NCBI GenBank assembly: GCA_016938795.1
Contig: JAFGTZ010000159.1
Span: 1 to 11,614, forward strand
Source of the DNA: Chromatiaceae bacterium
GTDB lineage: Bacteria; Pseudomonadota; Gammaproteobacteria; Chromatiales; Chromatiaceae
Length of the DNA: 11,614 bases
Direction: 5' to 3'
Below are positions 1 to 7,291 of the stretch, one piece after another (positions within the stretch are counted from its first letter, which is position 1; every line of letters begins with the position of its first letter). A program made the translations under genes and the position numbers. Below the pieces are notes generated by a model that did not search any database, was not told the origin of the DNA, and saw nothing but the letters and a program-made list of their open reading frames with translations.

Positions 1-342
1 CAGGCCGCCGAGCGCGCCGAACTGGGGTTCGACCATGCCGAGCTTGGCGGCGCCCTGGCCGAGCACTGGGGTCTGCCCGAGGTGCTTTGCGCCTGTCTGC
101 GCTATCACCACGATCCCCTTGCCGCCCCGGCCCCTCACGCTAAGGCGGTAGCCCTAGTGCATCTTGCCAATACCGGGGCGCATCTGGCCGAAATCGACTC
201 GCGCGACTGGGGTGATGCGCCACCGGTCGAGCCCGCTGTCTGGGAGCGGGTGGCTGTGACCGAGGCCGATTTGCTGGCGTCTGTCGAGCAGGCCCAGTAT
301 CAGGTCGCGGCGGTTGAGGCCCTGCGCAACCCGGACGCCTGA
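1..342 (+). CDS. HDOD domain protein, C-terminal part (5' end outside window)
   Basis: The reading frame is open from the first base and stops with TGA at 340-342, giving the last 113 residues of a longer protein. Near the start of the fragment is the stretch GFDHAELGGALAEHWGLPE, then an RYHHDP motif, then a hydrophobic VALVHLAN helix. This order is typical of the second half of an HDOD domain, a catalytically inactive relative of HD phosphohydrolases. HDOD proteins are cytoplasmic signalling or scaffold proteins, often tied to c-di-GMP, motility or stress control; that is family knowledge and the partner here is unknown. The N-terminal half is missing, so an attached receiver, GGDEF or EAL domain cannot be excluded. 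The gene converges with the ZorB-like gene, leaving 23 bases between the stop codons. Confidence 0.8.
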   Translation, partial: QAAERAELGFDHAELGGALAEHWGLPEVLCACLRYHHDPLAAPAPHAKAVALVHLANTGAHLAEIDSRDWGDAPPVEPAVWERVAVTEADLLASVEQAQYQVAAVEALRNPDA

Positions 343-349
343 GCCGGCT

Positions 350-372
350 GCCCTTGCGGATCCGCTCAGGGC
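350..372. terminator. possible bidirectional terminator hairpin between convergent genes
   Basis: GCCCT (350-354) pairs with AGGGC (368-372), and inside it GCGG (356-359) pairs with CCGC (362-365) around a two-base loop, with a small internal loop between the stems. It sits just after the HDOD stop and overlaps the last bases of the ZorB-like gene. No T-run follows on either strand, so it is a weak intrinsic terminator at best. Confidence 0.3.
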
Positions 373-1121
373 CGCAGATTCAGGCGGCGCTCTTCGGGCA
401 AAGGCTCCGGGCGCTCGGCGCCGGCAAGGAGGCGCGCCTCGAAGTTTGTCAGCACGCTGAATTCCACCCGCCGCGAGGCGACCGGATCCTCGTTGCCGAG
501 CGCGTTGAGCACAGGTCGCGAGGAGGACAGCCCCACAGCAGCCACCCGCTGTCTGAACCATCCATGTTCCTGCACGGCATCCAGTCCGTAGGCGAAGCGC
601 AATACCGCCTGGGTGCGTTGCTGACTGAGTTCCATGTTGGCGAAATAGGCCTCCAGCGCCGAGCTGTTCGGCCCCCACTCGCTGGAGGTGTGGCCCTCGA
701 TGCGGATTTCGCGAATCACCTCGCGGAAGGGACGCAGCCGCTCCAGATAGCGCGGCAGAAAGTCGCTCAAAATCGCCTCGAATTCGGGCTTGATGCGCGC
801 TGAGTTGCGATCAAACAGCACCTCGGGTTCGCGAAAGCGCAGGGTCAGGCTGGGGCGGTCGAGTTCGGCGTTCCAGCGTCCGAGATCAGCGCGGAATTCC
901 TCATCGAGCGTCTGATAGATGGCTGCGCGGATGTCGGCGGCCGTTTCGCGTACCTCCACCTCGACCTGATGCGCGCGCTCCAGTTGCAGCATGTGCAGCA
1001 GCGCCAGAAAGAGGAAGATCATCATGAGCGAGGCCATGAGGTCGGAGACCACCAACCAGTGGGCGTCGCCCTCCTGGGCGCGGTTGCGCCGGCGCGAACG
1101 CGGCAGGCTGAGGGTGCTCAT
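366..1121 (-). CDS. zorB: ZorB-like / MotB-type protein: one membrane helix plus OmpA-like peptidoglycan-binding domain
   Basis: This 251-residue protein has a basic cytoplasmic N-terminus, then a single membrane helix at about 23-46 containing SDLMASLMMIFLFLALL. Asp27 at its start is in the place of the proton-carrying Asp of MotB and ZorB stators. A helical linker follows, then an OmpA-like domain at about 95-225 with IEGHTSS (141-147), ELSQQRTQAV (164-173) and ASRRVEF (215-221), the usual peptidoglycan-binding motifs. It should form the plug and anchor of an inner-membrane proton-driven complex with the ZorA-like protein. The start ATG overlaps the zorA-like stop by four bases (ATGA) and has a strong GGGAGGT ribosome site five bases upstream, so the pair is translationally coupled. 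The sequence resembles ZorB more than flagellar MotB. No Zorya effector lies next to it, so an anti-phage role is not established. Confidence 0.75.
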   Translation of the reverse strand: MSTLSLPRSRRRNRAQEGDAHWLVVSDLMASLMMIFLFLALLHMLQLERAHQVEVEVRETAADIRAAIYQTLDEEFRADLGRWNAELDRPSLTLRFREPEVLFDRNSARIKPEFEAILSDFLPRYLERLRPFREVIREIRIEGHTSSEWGPNSSALEAYFANMELSQQRTQAVLRFAYGLDAVQEHGWFRQRVAAVGLSSSRPVLNALGNEDPVASRRVEFSVLTNFEARLLAGAERPEPLPEERRLNLRP

Positions 1122-2248
1122 GGCTGACCTCCCACGCTGGCAAGACGCCGCGGGCGCTCGACATGGGCGCTGTCCTGTGCAAGGCGGCGCTGGGTTTCGA
1201 GTGCGGTGAGCACGGCGCCCTCGACATTTTCAAGCATGGTCTTGAGTCGGCTGTCCATGGCCGGGAAGGCCTCGCGCGCCCGCTCGCGCAGATCGGCGAT
1301 GCCGCCCAGTAACGCCTCAAGCTCGGTGGTTTCGCGCTTGAGGCTGGCCATGATGGCCTGCTGATCCTCGACATGGGTGGAAATGCGCAGCGCCTGCTCG
1401 GTGAGCGAGCGCAGTGTGGTCTCCGAGGTCTTGACCGCGCCAATGGCCTGGTCAAGCTCGGCGCCAAGCCCTTCCATGTGCGTGCGATACTGATCCTGCC
1501 ATTGCAGCAGCTTGCCGACCGAGTCATCAAGACGGCGGAAGTTGGCGCCGAACTCGGCACTGAGGCGGGCGTTGAAATCCTGGATGGCCGTTTCGAGCGC
1601 AGCGATCAGCTGACGTGAGCCCATCTCGCCAAGCTGATGCGCGAAGCCGTCGAGCGCTTCGAGCAGATGTCCGTGCTGGCGCTCCAGGGTGGGGATGAGT
1701 CGCTCGTCGAGTCGCGCAAGCCGCGCCTCAAGCTGGCGGCTGAGTTCGAGCTGCTGCTCGCTGGTGTTGTGCTGGGCCTCGGCGAGAAGCGCTAGGCGCG
1801 CCATGATCTCGGTTTGCTGCGTGGCCTCGGCCTCACTGACGGCGGAACGCTCGCGCGCCTCGCTTTGGGCGGCCTCCAGGTCCTGAAGATCCTCGGCCTC
1901 GGCGCCGAAGAGTAGCGCCAGGCGCAGACAGACGCCGAGCAGAATGCCGATGATGCTGGTGACAAAGGCGAGCTTGAGACCGTCGAGCAGCAGCGGGATG
2001 CTGTACTCGATGGCGCGCACATCGAAGTCGATCAGGCCGATGGCGATGCCAAGAAAGGTGCCAAGAATGCCGAGCGTAGTCAGCAGGGTGGGGGTGGCGC
2101 GCGCGAAGGCCTCGGCGCGACCGCGCGCAATGGCGGCGAGGGCGGCGGCAAAGAGGGCGAGCAGGAGCAGCGTAAAGGCGCCGATGACCGCCATGGAGTC
2201 GAGCTGATGGAGCGTGGCGAGCACGCCAAGGGCGATGGATTCAAACAT
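1118..2248 (-). CDS. zorA: ZorA-like MotA/TolQ/ExbB proton-channel protein with long coiled-coil tail
   Basis: This 376-residue protein has a hydrophobic helix at about 19-41, then the conserved TPTLLTTLGILGTFLGIAIGL segment (52-72) and another hydrophobic helix at about 88-114 (LKLAFVTSIIGILLGVCLRL). This is the core of MotA/TolQ/ExbB channel subunits and is closest to ZorA. From about 118 to 355 the chain is charged, heptad-rich and predicted helical, matching the long cytoplasmic tail of ZorA, although it is shorter than I recall for canonical ZorA. I chose ATG at 2248 (MFESIALGVL) because GGAAG lies seven bases upstream; the frame stays open to a TTG at 2314, but the added 22 residues look non-coding. 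It is cotranscribed with the ZorB-like gene, overlapping by four bases. By family knowledge ZorA5B2 is a rotary stator that senses phage infection. With no zorC, zorD or zorE here, the output is unknown. Confidence 0.78.
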   Translation of the reverse strand: MFESIALGVLATLHQLDSMAVIGAFTLLLLALFAAALAAIARGRAEAFARATPTLLTTLGILGTFLGIAIGLIDFDVRAIEYSIPLLLDGLKLAFVTSIIGILLGVCLRLALLFGAEAEDLQDLEAAQSEARERSAVSEAEATQQTEIMARLALLAEAQHNTSEQQLELSRQLEARLARLDERLIPTLERQHGHLLEALDGFAHQLGEMGSRQLIAALETAIQDFNARLSAEFGANFRRLDDSVGKLLQWQDQYRTHMEGLGAELDQAIGAVKTSETTLRSLTEQALRISTHVEDQQAIMASLKRETTELEALLGGIADLRERAREAFPAMDSRLKTMLENVEGAVLTALETQRRLAQDSAHVERPRRLASVGGQP

Positions 2249-2341
2249 GGCCAGACTTCCGCGTGGTGAGAGTGCATAACCAAAAGAGGTTGCGTCTGGC
2301 AATAAATCATGCAATCTCTACGCCAGTTTTGTTAGCGAACC

Positions 2342-2372
2342 GGGCGCACGCACAGGGATGCTGTGCGCGCCC
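2342..2372. repeat. strong GC-rich stem-loop between the ComFB and ZorA-like genes
   Basis: GGGCGC (2342-2347) and GCACAG (2350-2355), separated by a two-base bulge, pair with CTGTGC (2361-2366) and GCGCCC (2367-2372) around a five-base loop: 12 base pairs in all. It lies downstream of the minus-strand ComFB gene and upstream of the ZorA-like gene. No T-run follows on either strand, so it may be a Rho-assisted terminator, an mRNA 3'-end stabiliser or a leader structure of the zorAB-like transcript. Confidence 0.45.
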
Positions 2373-2423
2373 AGATGCATGGAGTGTCCGGCTGCTGGCG
2401 GGCGATGGATGAACGCGCTGGAA

Positions 2424-2696
2424 TCAGACGCGCTGTTCCTGGCGGCGGCGCGTGGTTTCGATGGCAAAGGAGACGGCGTCGGCAACCTCCTGGGCCATGC
2501 TGGCTTGCTCTTCGTCGCTCATGTGCGAGGCCAGGTCGATGGAATAGCGCACATAGCGGGGGGGAAGATAATTCAGCGCCACGCAGGCCAGGTCGTCAAA
2601 GTACCCGGGGTCGAGCAGCTCGTCGCGTTCGGTGAAGACCTCGCGGATGCGGTCGACAACCAGACGCTCGTAGTAATTTTCAATGGTGGACAGCAT
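2424..2696 (-). CDS. ComFB-family small protein
   Basis: This 90-residue protein begins IENYYERLVVDRI, followed by DDLACVALNYLPPRYVRYSIDL (residues 34-55, of which ALNYLPPRY is the diagnostic core). This is the signature of the late-competence ComFB family, and the length is normal for it. Family members are small cytoplasmic proteins; some have been reported as cyclic-dinucleotide receptors that affect motility or competence, but the role here is not known. The four cysteines seen in Bacillus-type ComFB are absent; only Cys38 is present. The ATG at 2696 has GGAG ten bases upstream. The minus-strand frame stays open to 3482, but that upstream part is antisense to the PilZ gene and is not used. 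The gene is divergent from the PilZ gene and lies 175 bases upstream of the ZorA-like gene on the same strand. Confidence 0.72.
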   Translation of the reverse strand: MLSTIENYYERLVVDRIREVFTERDELLDPGYFDDLACVALNYLPPRYVRYSIDLASHMSDEEQASMAQEVADAVSFAIETTRRRQEQRV

Positions 2697-2741
2697 GTTT
2701 TCAGAACTCCGTGCGAACGATGCAGACCGCGCTGTGCCTCT

Positions 2742-2763
2742 GCCGCCAGGGCGGTGTGGCGGC
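2742..2763. repeat. 7-bp inverted repeat in the divergent ComFB/PilZ intergenic region
   Basis: GCCGCCA (2742-2748) and TGGCGGC (2757-2763) form perfect inverted arms around eight bases. It lies 46 bases upstream of the ComFB start, in its likely promoter or leader. It may be an operator or an RNA hairpin; GC-rich DNA also produces such repeats by chance. Confidence 0.3.
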
Positions 2764-2790
2764 GAGACTGCGGGGAGGTTCGATGGTGGT

Positions 2791-2811
2791 GGCAATCTTA
2801 GCCGAATTGCC
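2791..2811. promoter_or_regulatory. operator-like inverted repeat upstream of the PilZ gene
   Basis: GGCAAT (2791-2796) and ATTGCC (2806-2811) are perfect 6-bp inverted arms with a nine-base spacer, so their centres are about 15 bases apart. It ends 32 bases before the PilZ start codon and is relatively AT-rich inside a GC-rich spacer, which fits a dimeric regulator site. No known regulator consensus is recognised, and it does not fit a -24/-12 promoter because GG and GC are too far apart. Confidence 0.3.
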
Positions 2812-2843
2812 CCGCTTGTGGGCAGCTTGCGAGGAGCCGGCGC

Positions 2844-3362
2844 ATGACTGACTGGAATCGGGTTCTGGGTCAGGATTTGCGCGTCGAGGTTGTCATGGTG
2901 GCCGCCCCGACAACGGCCCCGCCAAGCCTCTCCGAAGTGGCCTGCCGCCTGCTCGATGGTCTGCCGCTCCTGGAAGAAGGCGGCGGCGAGGATGGGCTGT
3001 CGCGCGATTGTCAGCGACTGGAGCAAAAGCTCGATCTCATCATTGATCTCCTGGGGGCCCGGCTCTCCGAGCGCTTGCCGCCGCCTGAACCCCTGACCCT
3101 GAGCGCCGAGGGTCTGGTGCTGCCCGCGCGCTTTCGGCCCGAGTACGGCGCCTGCATCGCGCTCTATCCCTCGGCGCGCTTGCCGCAACCGCTGGTGCTC
3201 GAACTCAAGGATTGGCACTGTGTGGGCGATGCCTGTGGTGCGCGCTGGGCAAGCGCGGATGCGCGCTTGCGCGACGCGCTCGGGCGCTGGGTGTTTCGTC
3301 TGCATCGGCGCGCCCTGGCTCGCGAGCGCGCGGCAAGTCGGGTACGCGCGGCGGATCGCTGA
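2844..3362 (+). CDS. atypical PilZ-domain protein (tetrameric XC_6012 type)
   Basis: This 172-residue protein has a variable N-terminal half, then a short helical heptad stretch with LEQKLDLIIDLLG (59-71). A beta-rich segment follows (about 84-122: LTLSAEGLVLPARF, then GACIALYPSARLPQPLVLEL), and the chain ends in a basic helix with LGRWVFRLHRRALARER (146-162). That order matches the atypical tetramer-forming PilZ proteins typified by Xanthomonas XC_6012. I do not see the canonical RxxxR and (D/N)xSxxG c-di-GMP motifs, so direct binding is doubtful and a protein-protein role is more likely. The start is well supported: GAGGAG lies seven bases before the ATG. It is divergent from the ComFB gene and lies upstream of the FleQ-like gene, suggesting a link with motility control. 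The family call is from motif order only. Confidence 0.62.
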   Translation: MTDWNRVLGQDLRVEVVMVAAPTTAPPSLSEVACRLLDGLPLLEEGGGEDGLSRDCQRLEQKLDLIIDLLGARLSERLPPPEPLTLSAEGLVLPARFRPEYGACIALYPSARLPQPLVLELKDWHCVGDACGARWASADARLRDALGRWVFRLHRRALARERAASRVRAADR

Positions 3363-3443
3363 GCCTTGTCGCGACTGCCTTCGTCTGGGTTGGCGCACGC
3401 GGGCGCTCGCTTCGGAGCGGGTCTGATGGCCTGGCGCCGAGAC

Positions 3444-3472
3444 TTGACAGCGCTTGGTGGGCGTTAAAAAAT
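3444..3472 (+). promoter_or_regulatory. candidate sigma-70-type promoter of the FleQ-like gene
   Basis: A perfect -35 hexamer TTGACA (3444-3449) is followed after 17 bases by AAAAAT (3467-3472), a 4/6 match to the -10 hexamer in the only AT-rich patch of the spacer. Transcription would start near 3479, leaving a leader of about 150 bases before the ATG at 3627. The -10 region lies inside the FleQ-box-like palindrome. Confidence 0.42.
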
Positions 3473-3481
3473 TGACGCCCA
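3458..3481. promoter_or_regulatory. FleQ-box-like palindrome (putative autoregulatory operator)
   Basis: TGGGCGTTAA (3458-3467) and TTGACGCCCA (3472-3481) are inverted arms with one mismatch around AAAA. The inner 14 bases (3463-3476, GTTAAAAAATTGAC) match the published FleQ box GTCaNTAAAtTGAC at all but two positions. It overlaps the candidate -10 region, so binding by the FleQ-like protein would be expected to repress its own gene. The match is seen; binding is inferred. Confidence 0.5.
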
Positions 3482-3626
3482 ATCATCATGATCGCGATGA
3501 TCGCTCTCGCCCTGGAGGCTAGGCAGCAGCGGCCTCCTTCCTGGATTCCTGACGCGTCCGCCACCGCTCCAGCGGCTTGGGTGACTGCGGGGCGGGGCCT
3601 TGTCGCGCCCAAAAGGACCGACCATC

Positions 3627-5030
<1,404 letters not shown>

Positions 5031-5070
5031 GCCTCTGTGATGTCGTCTCGATCTTGAGGGGTCGTGCTGC

Positions 5071-5084
5071 GTCAATAATTCGAC
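5071..5084 (+). promoter_or_regulatory. FleQ-box-like enhancer site upstream of fliE
   Basis: GTCAATAATTCGAC matches the published FleQ consensus GTCaNTAAAtTGAC at 12 of 14 positions. Its centre is about 110 bases upstream of the start point predicted from the -24/-12 promoter at 5162-5177, a normal distance for an activator that loops to sigma-54 polymerase. Binding is inferred. Confidence 0.5.
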
Positions 5085-5161
5085 TCTCTCCCTCCGTCTT
5101 CCACGAGTGGGTTTGCCGGGCTTGAAGGATGCGCGCGCGTCCGGCTGCCGCTCTCTCGCTT

Positions 5162-5177
5162 GGGCATTAAATTTGCT
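5162..5177 (+). promoter_or_regulatory. sigma-54 (-24/-12) promoter of the fliE operon
   Basis: GGGCAT (5162-5167), five bases, then TTTGCT (5173-5177 reads TTGCT) fit the consensus TGGCAC-N5-TTGCW, with the invariant GG (5163-5164) and GC (5175-5176) exactly 12 bases apart. Transcription would start near 5188, about 93 bases before the fliE start codon. The position after the FleQ-like gene and before fliE is where FleQ-class flagellar promoters are expected. Confidence 0.68.
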
Positions 5178-5280
5178 TGTCTGGTGGCGACATCAGATAA
5201 AGCCTTGACCTCGATCGGCAATCATTCGGGGTTGGGCGCCCAAGGCGGCTCGTCGCGGCCCGAGGCAGGAGACGGGAAAC

Positions 5281-5610
5281 GTGAGTGAGATGCAGATTCA
5301 AAATGTCCTGGCGCAGATGCGAGCGCTCTCGCAGTCGGGGCGTGTCGAGGGGGTTGCCCCCCCGAGCGAGTCGGTGCGCGAGACGCAGGGCGATTTCGCG
5401 GCCACACTGCGCGATTCAATTCGCGCCGTGAACAACATCCAACAGGAGTCGAACGCGCTTCAGGAGCGCTTCGAGCTTGGCGATGCCAATGTCAGTCTCC
5501 CCCAGGTCATGGTAGCCATGAACAAATCGAGTCTTGCCTTTGAGGCAACCAATCAGGTGCGCAACCGCTTATTGTCGGCCTATCAGGAAGTCATGAGCAT
5601 GCAGGTCTAG
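5281..5610 (+). CDS. fliE: flagellar hook-basal body protein FliE
   Basis: This 109-residue protein has the usual FliE length. FliE joins the MS ring to the proximal rod in the periplasm and is an early export substrate. The C-terminal half carries the family signature: DANVSLPQVMVAMNKSSLAF, then a helix ending RNRLLSAYQEVMSMQV, the normal FliE terminus. The N-terminal part is helical (MQIQNVLAQMRAL) with a variable linker to about residue 35. I chose GTG at 5281 because AGGAG (5267-5271) is nine bases upstream; an ATG three codons later (5290) is also possible but lies 18 bases from that site. It is the first gene of the operon, downstream of the sigma-54 promoter at 5162-5177. Confidence 0.92.
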   Translation: MSEMQIQNVLAQMRALSQSGRVEGVAPPSESVRETQGDFAATLRDSIRAVNNIQQESNALQERFELGDANVSLPQVMVAMNKSSLAFEATNQVRNRLLSAYQEVMSMQV

Positions 5611-5650
5611 GTGCGCGCATTCAGAATCTTGACGGCGGAGCCCCAGGCGC

Positions 5651-7291
5651 ATGGCCACTTCACTCACAGAGTCGCTCTCGGCGCGTGTGAAGATCTTCAA
5701 CGAGCTGCCGGTTGGTCGGCAGATCGCGTTGATCGGCATGATTGCCGGTGGTCTGGTGGTGACGGCGGCCATCCTGTTCTGGACGCTGCGCCCGAGCTAT
5801 GCCCCGCTTTTTACCTCGATGGAGAGCGCCGAGGCCGCCGAGGTGCTTCAGGCCCTCGATCAGCTCGGGGTGCCCTATCGCATCGACACGCTCTCGGGGC
5901 GCATTGAAATCCCGCAGGACAAAATCGCCGAGACCCGGCTGCTGCTGGCTGGCCAGGGGCTTCCTCGGGCCTCGGATTTTGGCTTTGAGCTGTTGCAGCA
6001 GGACATGGGGCTGGGCGCGAGCCGCCTCATGGAGGGGGCCTACCACCAGCGTGCGGTGGAGGGCGAGCTGGCGCGTTCAATCGCGGCGCTGGAGCCGGTG
6101 GAGAGCGCGCGCGTGCATCTGGCCCAGCCCGAGCGCTCGGTATTCGTGCGCGAGCGCCGCCCGCCCACGGCCTCGGTGGTGGTGAATCTGCGCGGCAGCC
6201 GCGCGCTCAGCGACATCCAGGTCGGGGCCATCGTGCATCTGGTTTCATCCAGTATCCCCGGGCTCGATCCCGAACGTGTGACCGTGGTGGATCAGCGTGG
6301 TCGTTTACTCACCAGCGACGGCGATGATCTGGGGCTTTCGACCAGCGCCGATCAGCTCGACTTCATGCGTCGTCTGGAGGCGAGCTATGTTGATCGTGTC
6401 ATGACGTTGCTCACGCCCATCCTGGGTTCCGACGGGGTGCGTGTGCAGGTTGCGGCCGATCTGGATTTCTCGCGTGTCGAGCGCACCCAGGAGACCTTCA
6501 ACCCCGAGCGCACGGCTGTGCGTTCCGAGCAGCTCAACGAGCAGGAGCGGGTGGGTAGCGACCCCTTCGCGGGCGGCATTCCGGGGGCATTGACCAATCA
6601 GCCGCCGCAGGGCGGTGCGCTGGGCGAGCAACCGCCCGCCGATCCCATGCAGCCGAGCAGTCGCAGTCTGCAAAAGACCCGTAATTACGAGATTGACCGC
6701 AGTATTGCCCATGTGCGTGAGATGCCGGGCGGCATCCGGCGTCTATCCACGGCGGTGGTGGTGGATTATCGTGAAGAGGTCAACGAGGAGGGCGAACTGG
6801 TCCGGGTGCCGCGCAGCGAGCAAGAGCTCGAAAGCATTCGCGCCCTGGTGCGCGAGGCGGTTGGATTCAATCCCGAGCGCAACGACTCTATTAATGTCAT
6901 CAGCGCCTCCTTCCAGCCTGGTCTGGATGAGGAAAAGATCGACATCTGGACCCAGCCCTGGTTCATTGAGCTGGTGAAGATCGGCGCGGGCCTGATTCTG
7001 GCCCTGGCCGTGCTGCTCACCATCGTGCGCCCAGCCGTGCGCCAACTGGCCCCGCCGCCCGAAGCCGAGGATGAGGCGCGGGCCGCGCTGGAGGCTGGAG
7101 AAGGCCGCGAAGGCGAGGACGGCGAGGAGACCGTGGCGCTGGGTCAGCCGAGCGATGGCATTGCCGCGCTCATCGGTCCCAAGGGTCCGGATCAGCAGCA
7201 GCTCGACATCGACGCGGTGCGCGAGATGGTCAAGGAAGATCCCAAGCGGGTCGCTCAACTCATGAAGGTATGGCTCTCCGACGATGGCTGA
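5651..7291 (+). CDS. fliF: flagellar M-ring protein FliF
   Basis: This 546-residue protein is of usual FliF length. FliF forms the MS ring in the inner membrane, the base of the flagellum and the housing of the export gate. A first membrane helix lies at about 24-45 (IALIGMIAGGLVVTAAILFW), followed by the ring-building motifs (APLFTSMESAEAAEVLQALD at 51-70; RAVEGELARSIAALEPVESARVHLA at 134-158). The segment LTSDGDD precedes a helix with the third ring-building motif (about 230-420) holding a flexible Gly/Pro/Gln-rich loop at about 305-335. The second membrane helix is at about 438-460. The C-terminal helix, DAVREMVKEDPKRVAQLMKVWL (521-542), is the FliG-binding end. A GGCGGAG ribosome site is ten bases upstream. 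The stop lies inside fliG, an eight-base overlap. Confidence 0.95.
   Translation: MATSLTESLSARVKIFNELPVGRQIALIGMIAGGLVVTAAILFWTLRPSYAPLFTSMESAEAAEVLQALDQLGVPYRIDTLSGRIEIPQDKIAETRLLLAGQGLPRASDFGFELLQQDMGLGASRLMEGAYHQRAVEGELARSIAALEPVESARVHLAQPERSVFVRERRPPTASVVVNLRGSRALSDIQVGAIVHLVSSSIPGLDPERVTVVDQRGRLLTSDGDDLGLSTSADQLDFMRRLEASYVDRVMTLLTPILGSDGVRVQVAADLDFSRVERTQETFNPERTAVRSEQLNEQERVGSDPFAGGIPGALTNQPPQGGALGEQPPADPMQPSSRSLQKTRNYEIDRSIAHVREMPGGIRRLSTAVVVDYREEVNEEGELVRVPRSEQELESIRALVREAVGFNPERNDSINVISASFQPGLDEEKIDIWTQPWFIELVKIGAGLILALAVLLTIVRPAVRQLAPPPEAEDEARAALEAGEGREGEDGEETVALGQPSDGIAALIGPKGPDQQQLDIDAVREMVKEDPKRVAQLMKVWLSDDG

Noticed and set aside
366..2248. Calling the pair a complete Zorya anti-phage system
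   Set aside because: No zorC, zorD, zorE or other effector is visible in the window, so only the stator part can be supported.
2260..2300. Possible sigma-70 promoter (TTGCCA, 17 bases, TTATGC on the minus strand) for the ZorA-like operon
   Set aside because: The -35 is fair but the -10 matches poorly; not strong enough to annotate.
2298..2311. Partial FleQ-box-like sequence GGCAATAAATCATG upstream of the ZorA-like gene
   Set aside because: Only the left half and centre fit (9 of 14); the right half-site is lost, so it is not better than chance in an AT-rich patch.
2791..2811. Possible -24/-12 promoter before the PilZ gene (GGCAAT...ATTGCC)
   Set aside because: GG and GC are 18 bases apart instead of 12, which sigma-54 does not tolerate.
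2697..3482. Minus-strand frame open upstream of the ComFB gene, giving a 352-residue protein
   Set aside because: The upstream part is antisense to the PilZ gene and Arg/Gln-rich; the ComFB fold starts at the ATG at 2696 with its own ribosome site.
5163..5176. FleQ-box-like match (about 11 of 14) coinciding with the sigma-54 promoter
   Set aside because: The matching bases GGCA and TTGC are those demanded by the -24/-12 consensus, so the promoter explains the similarity.
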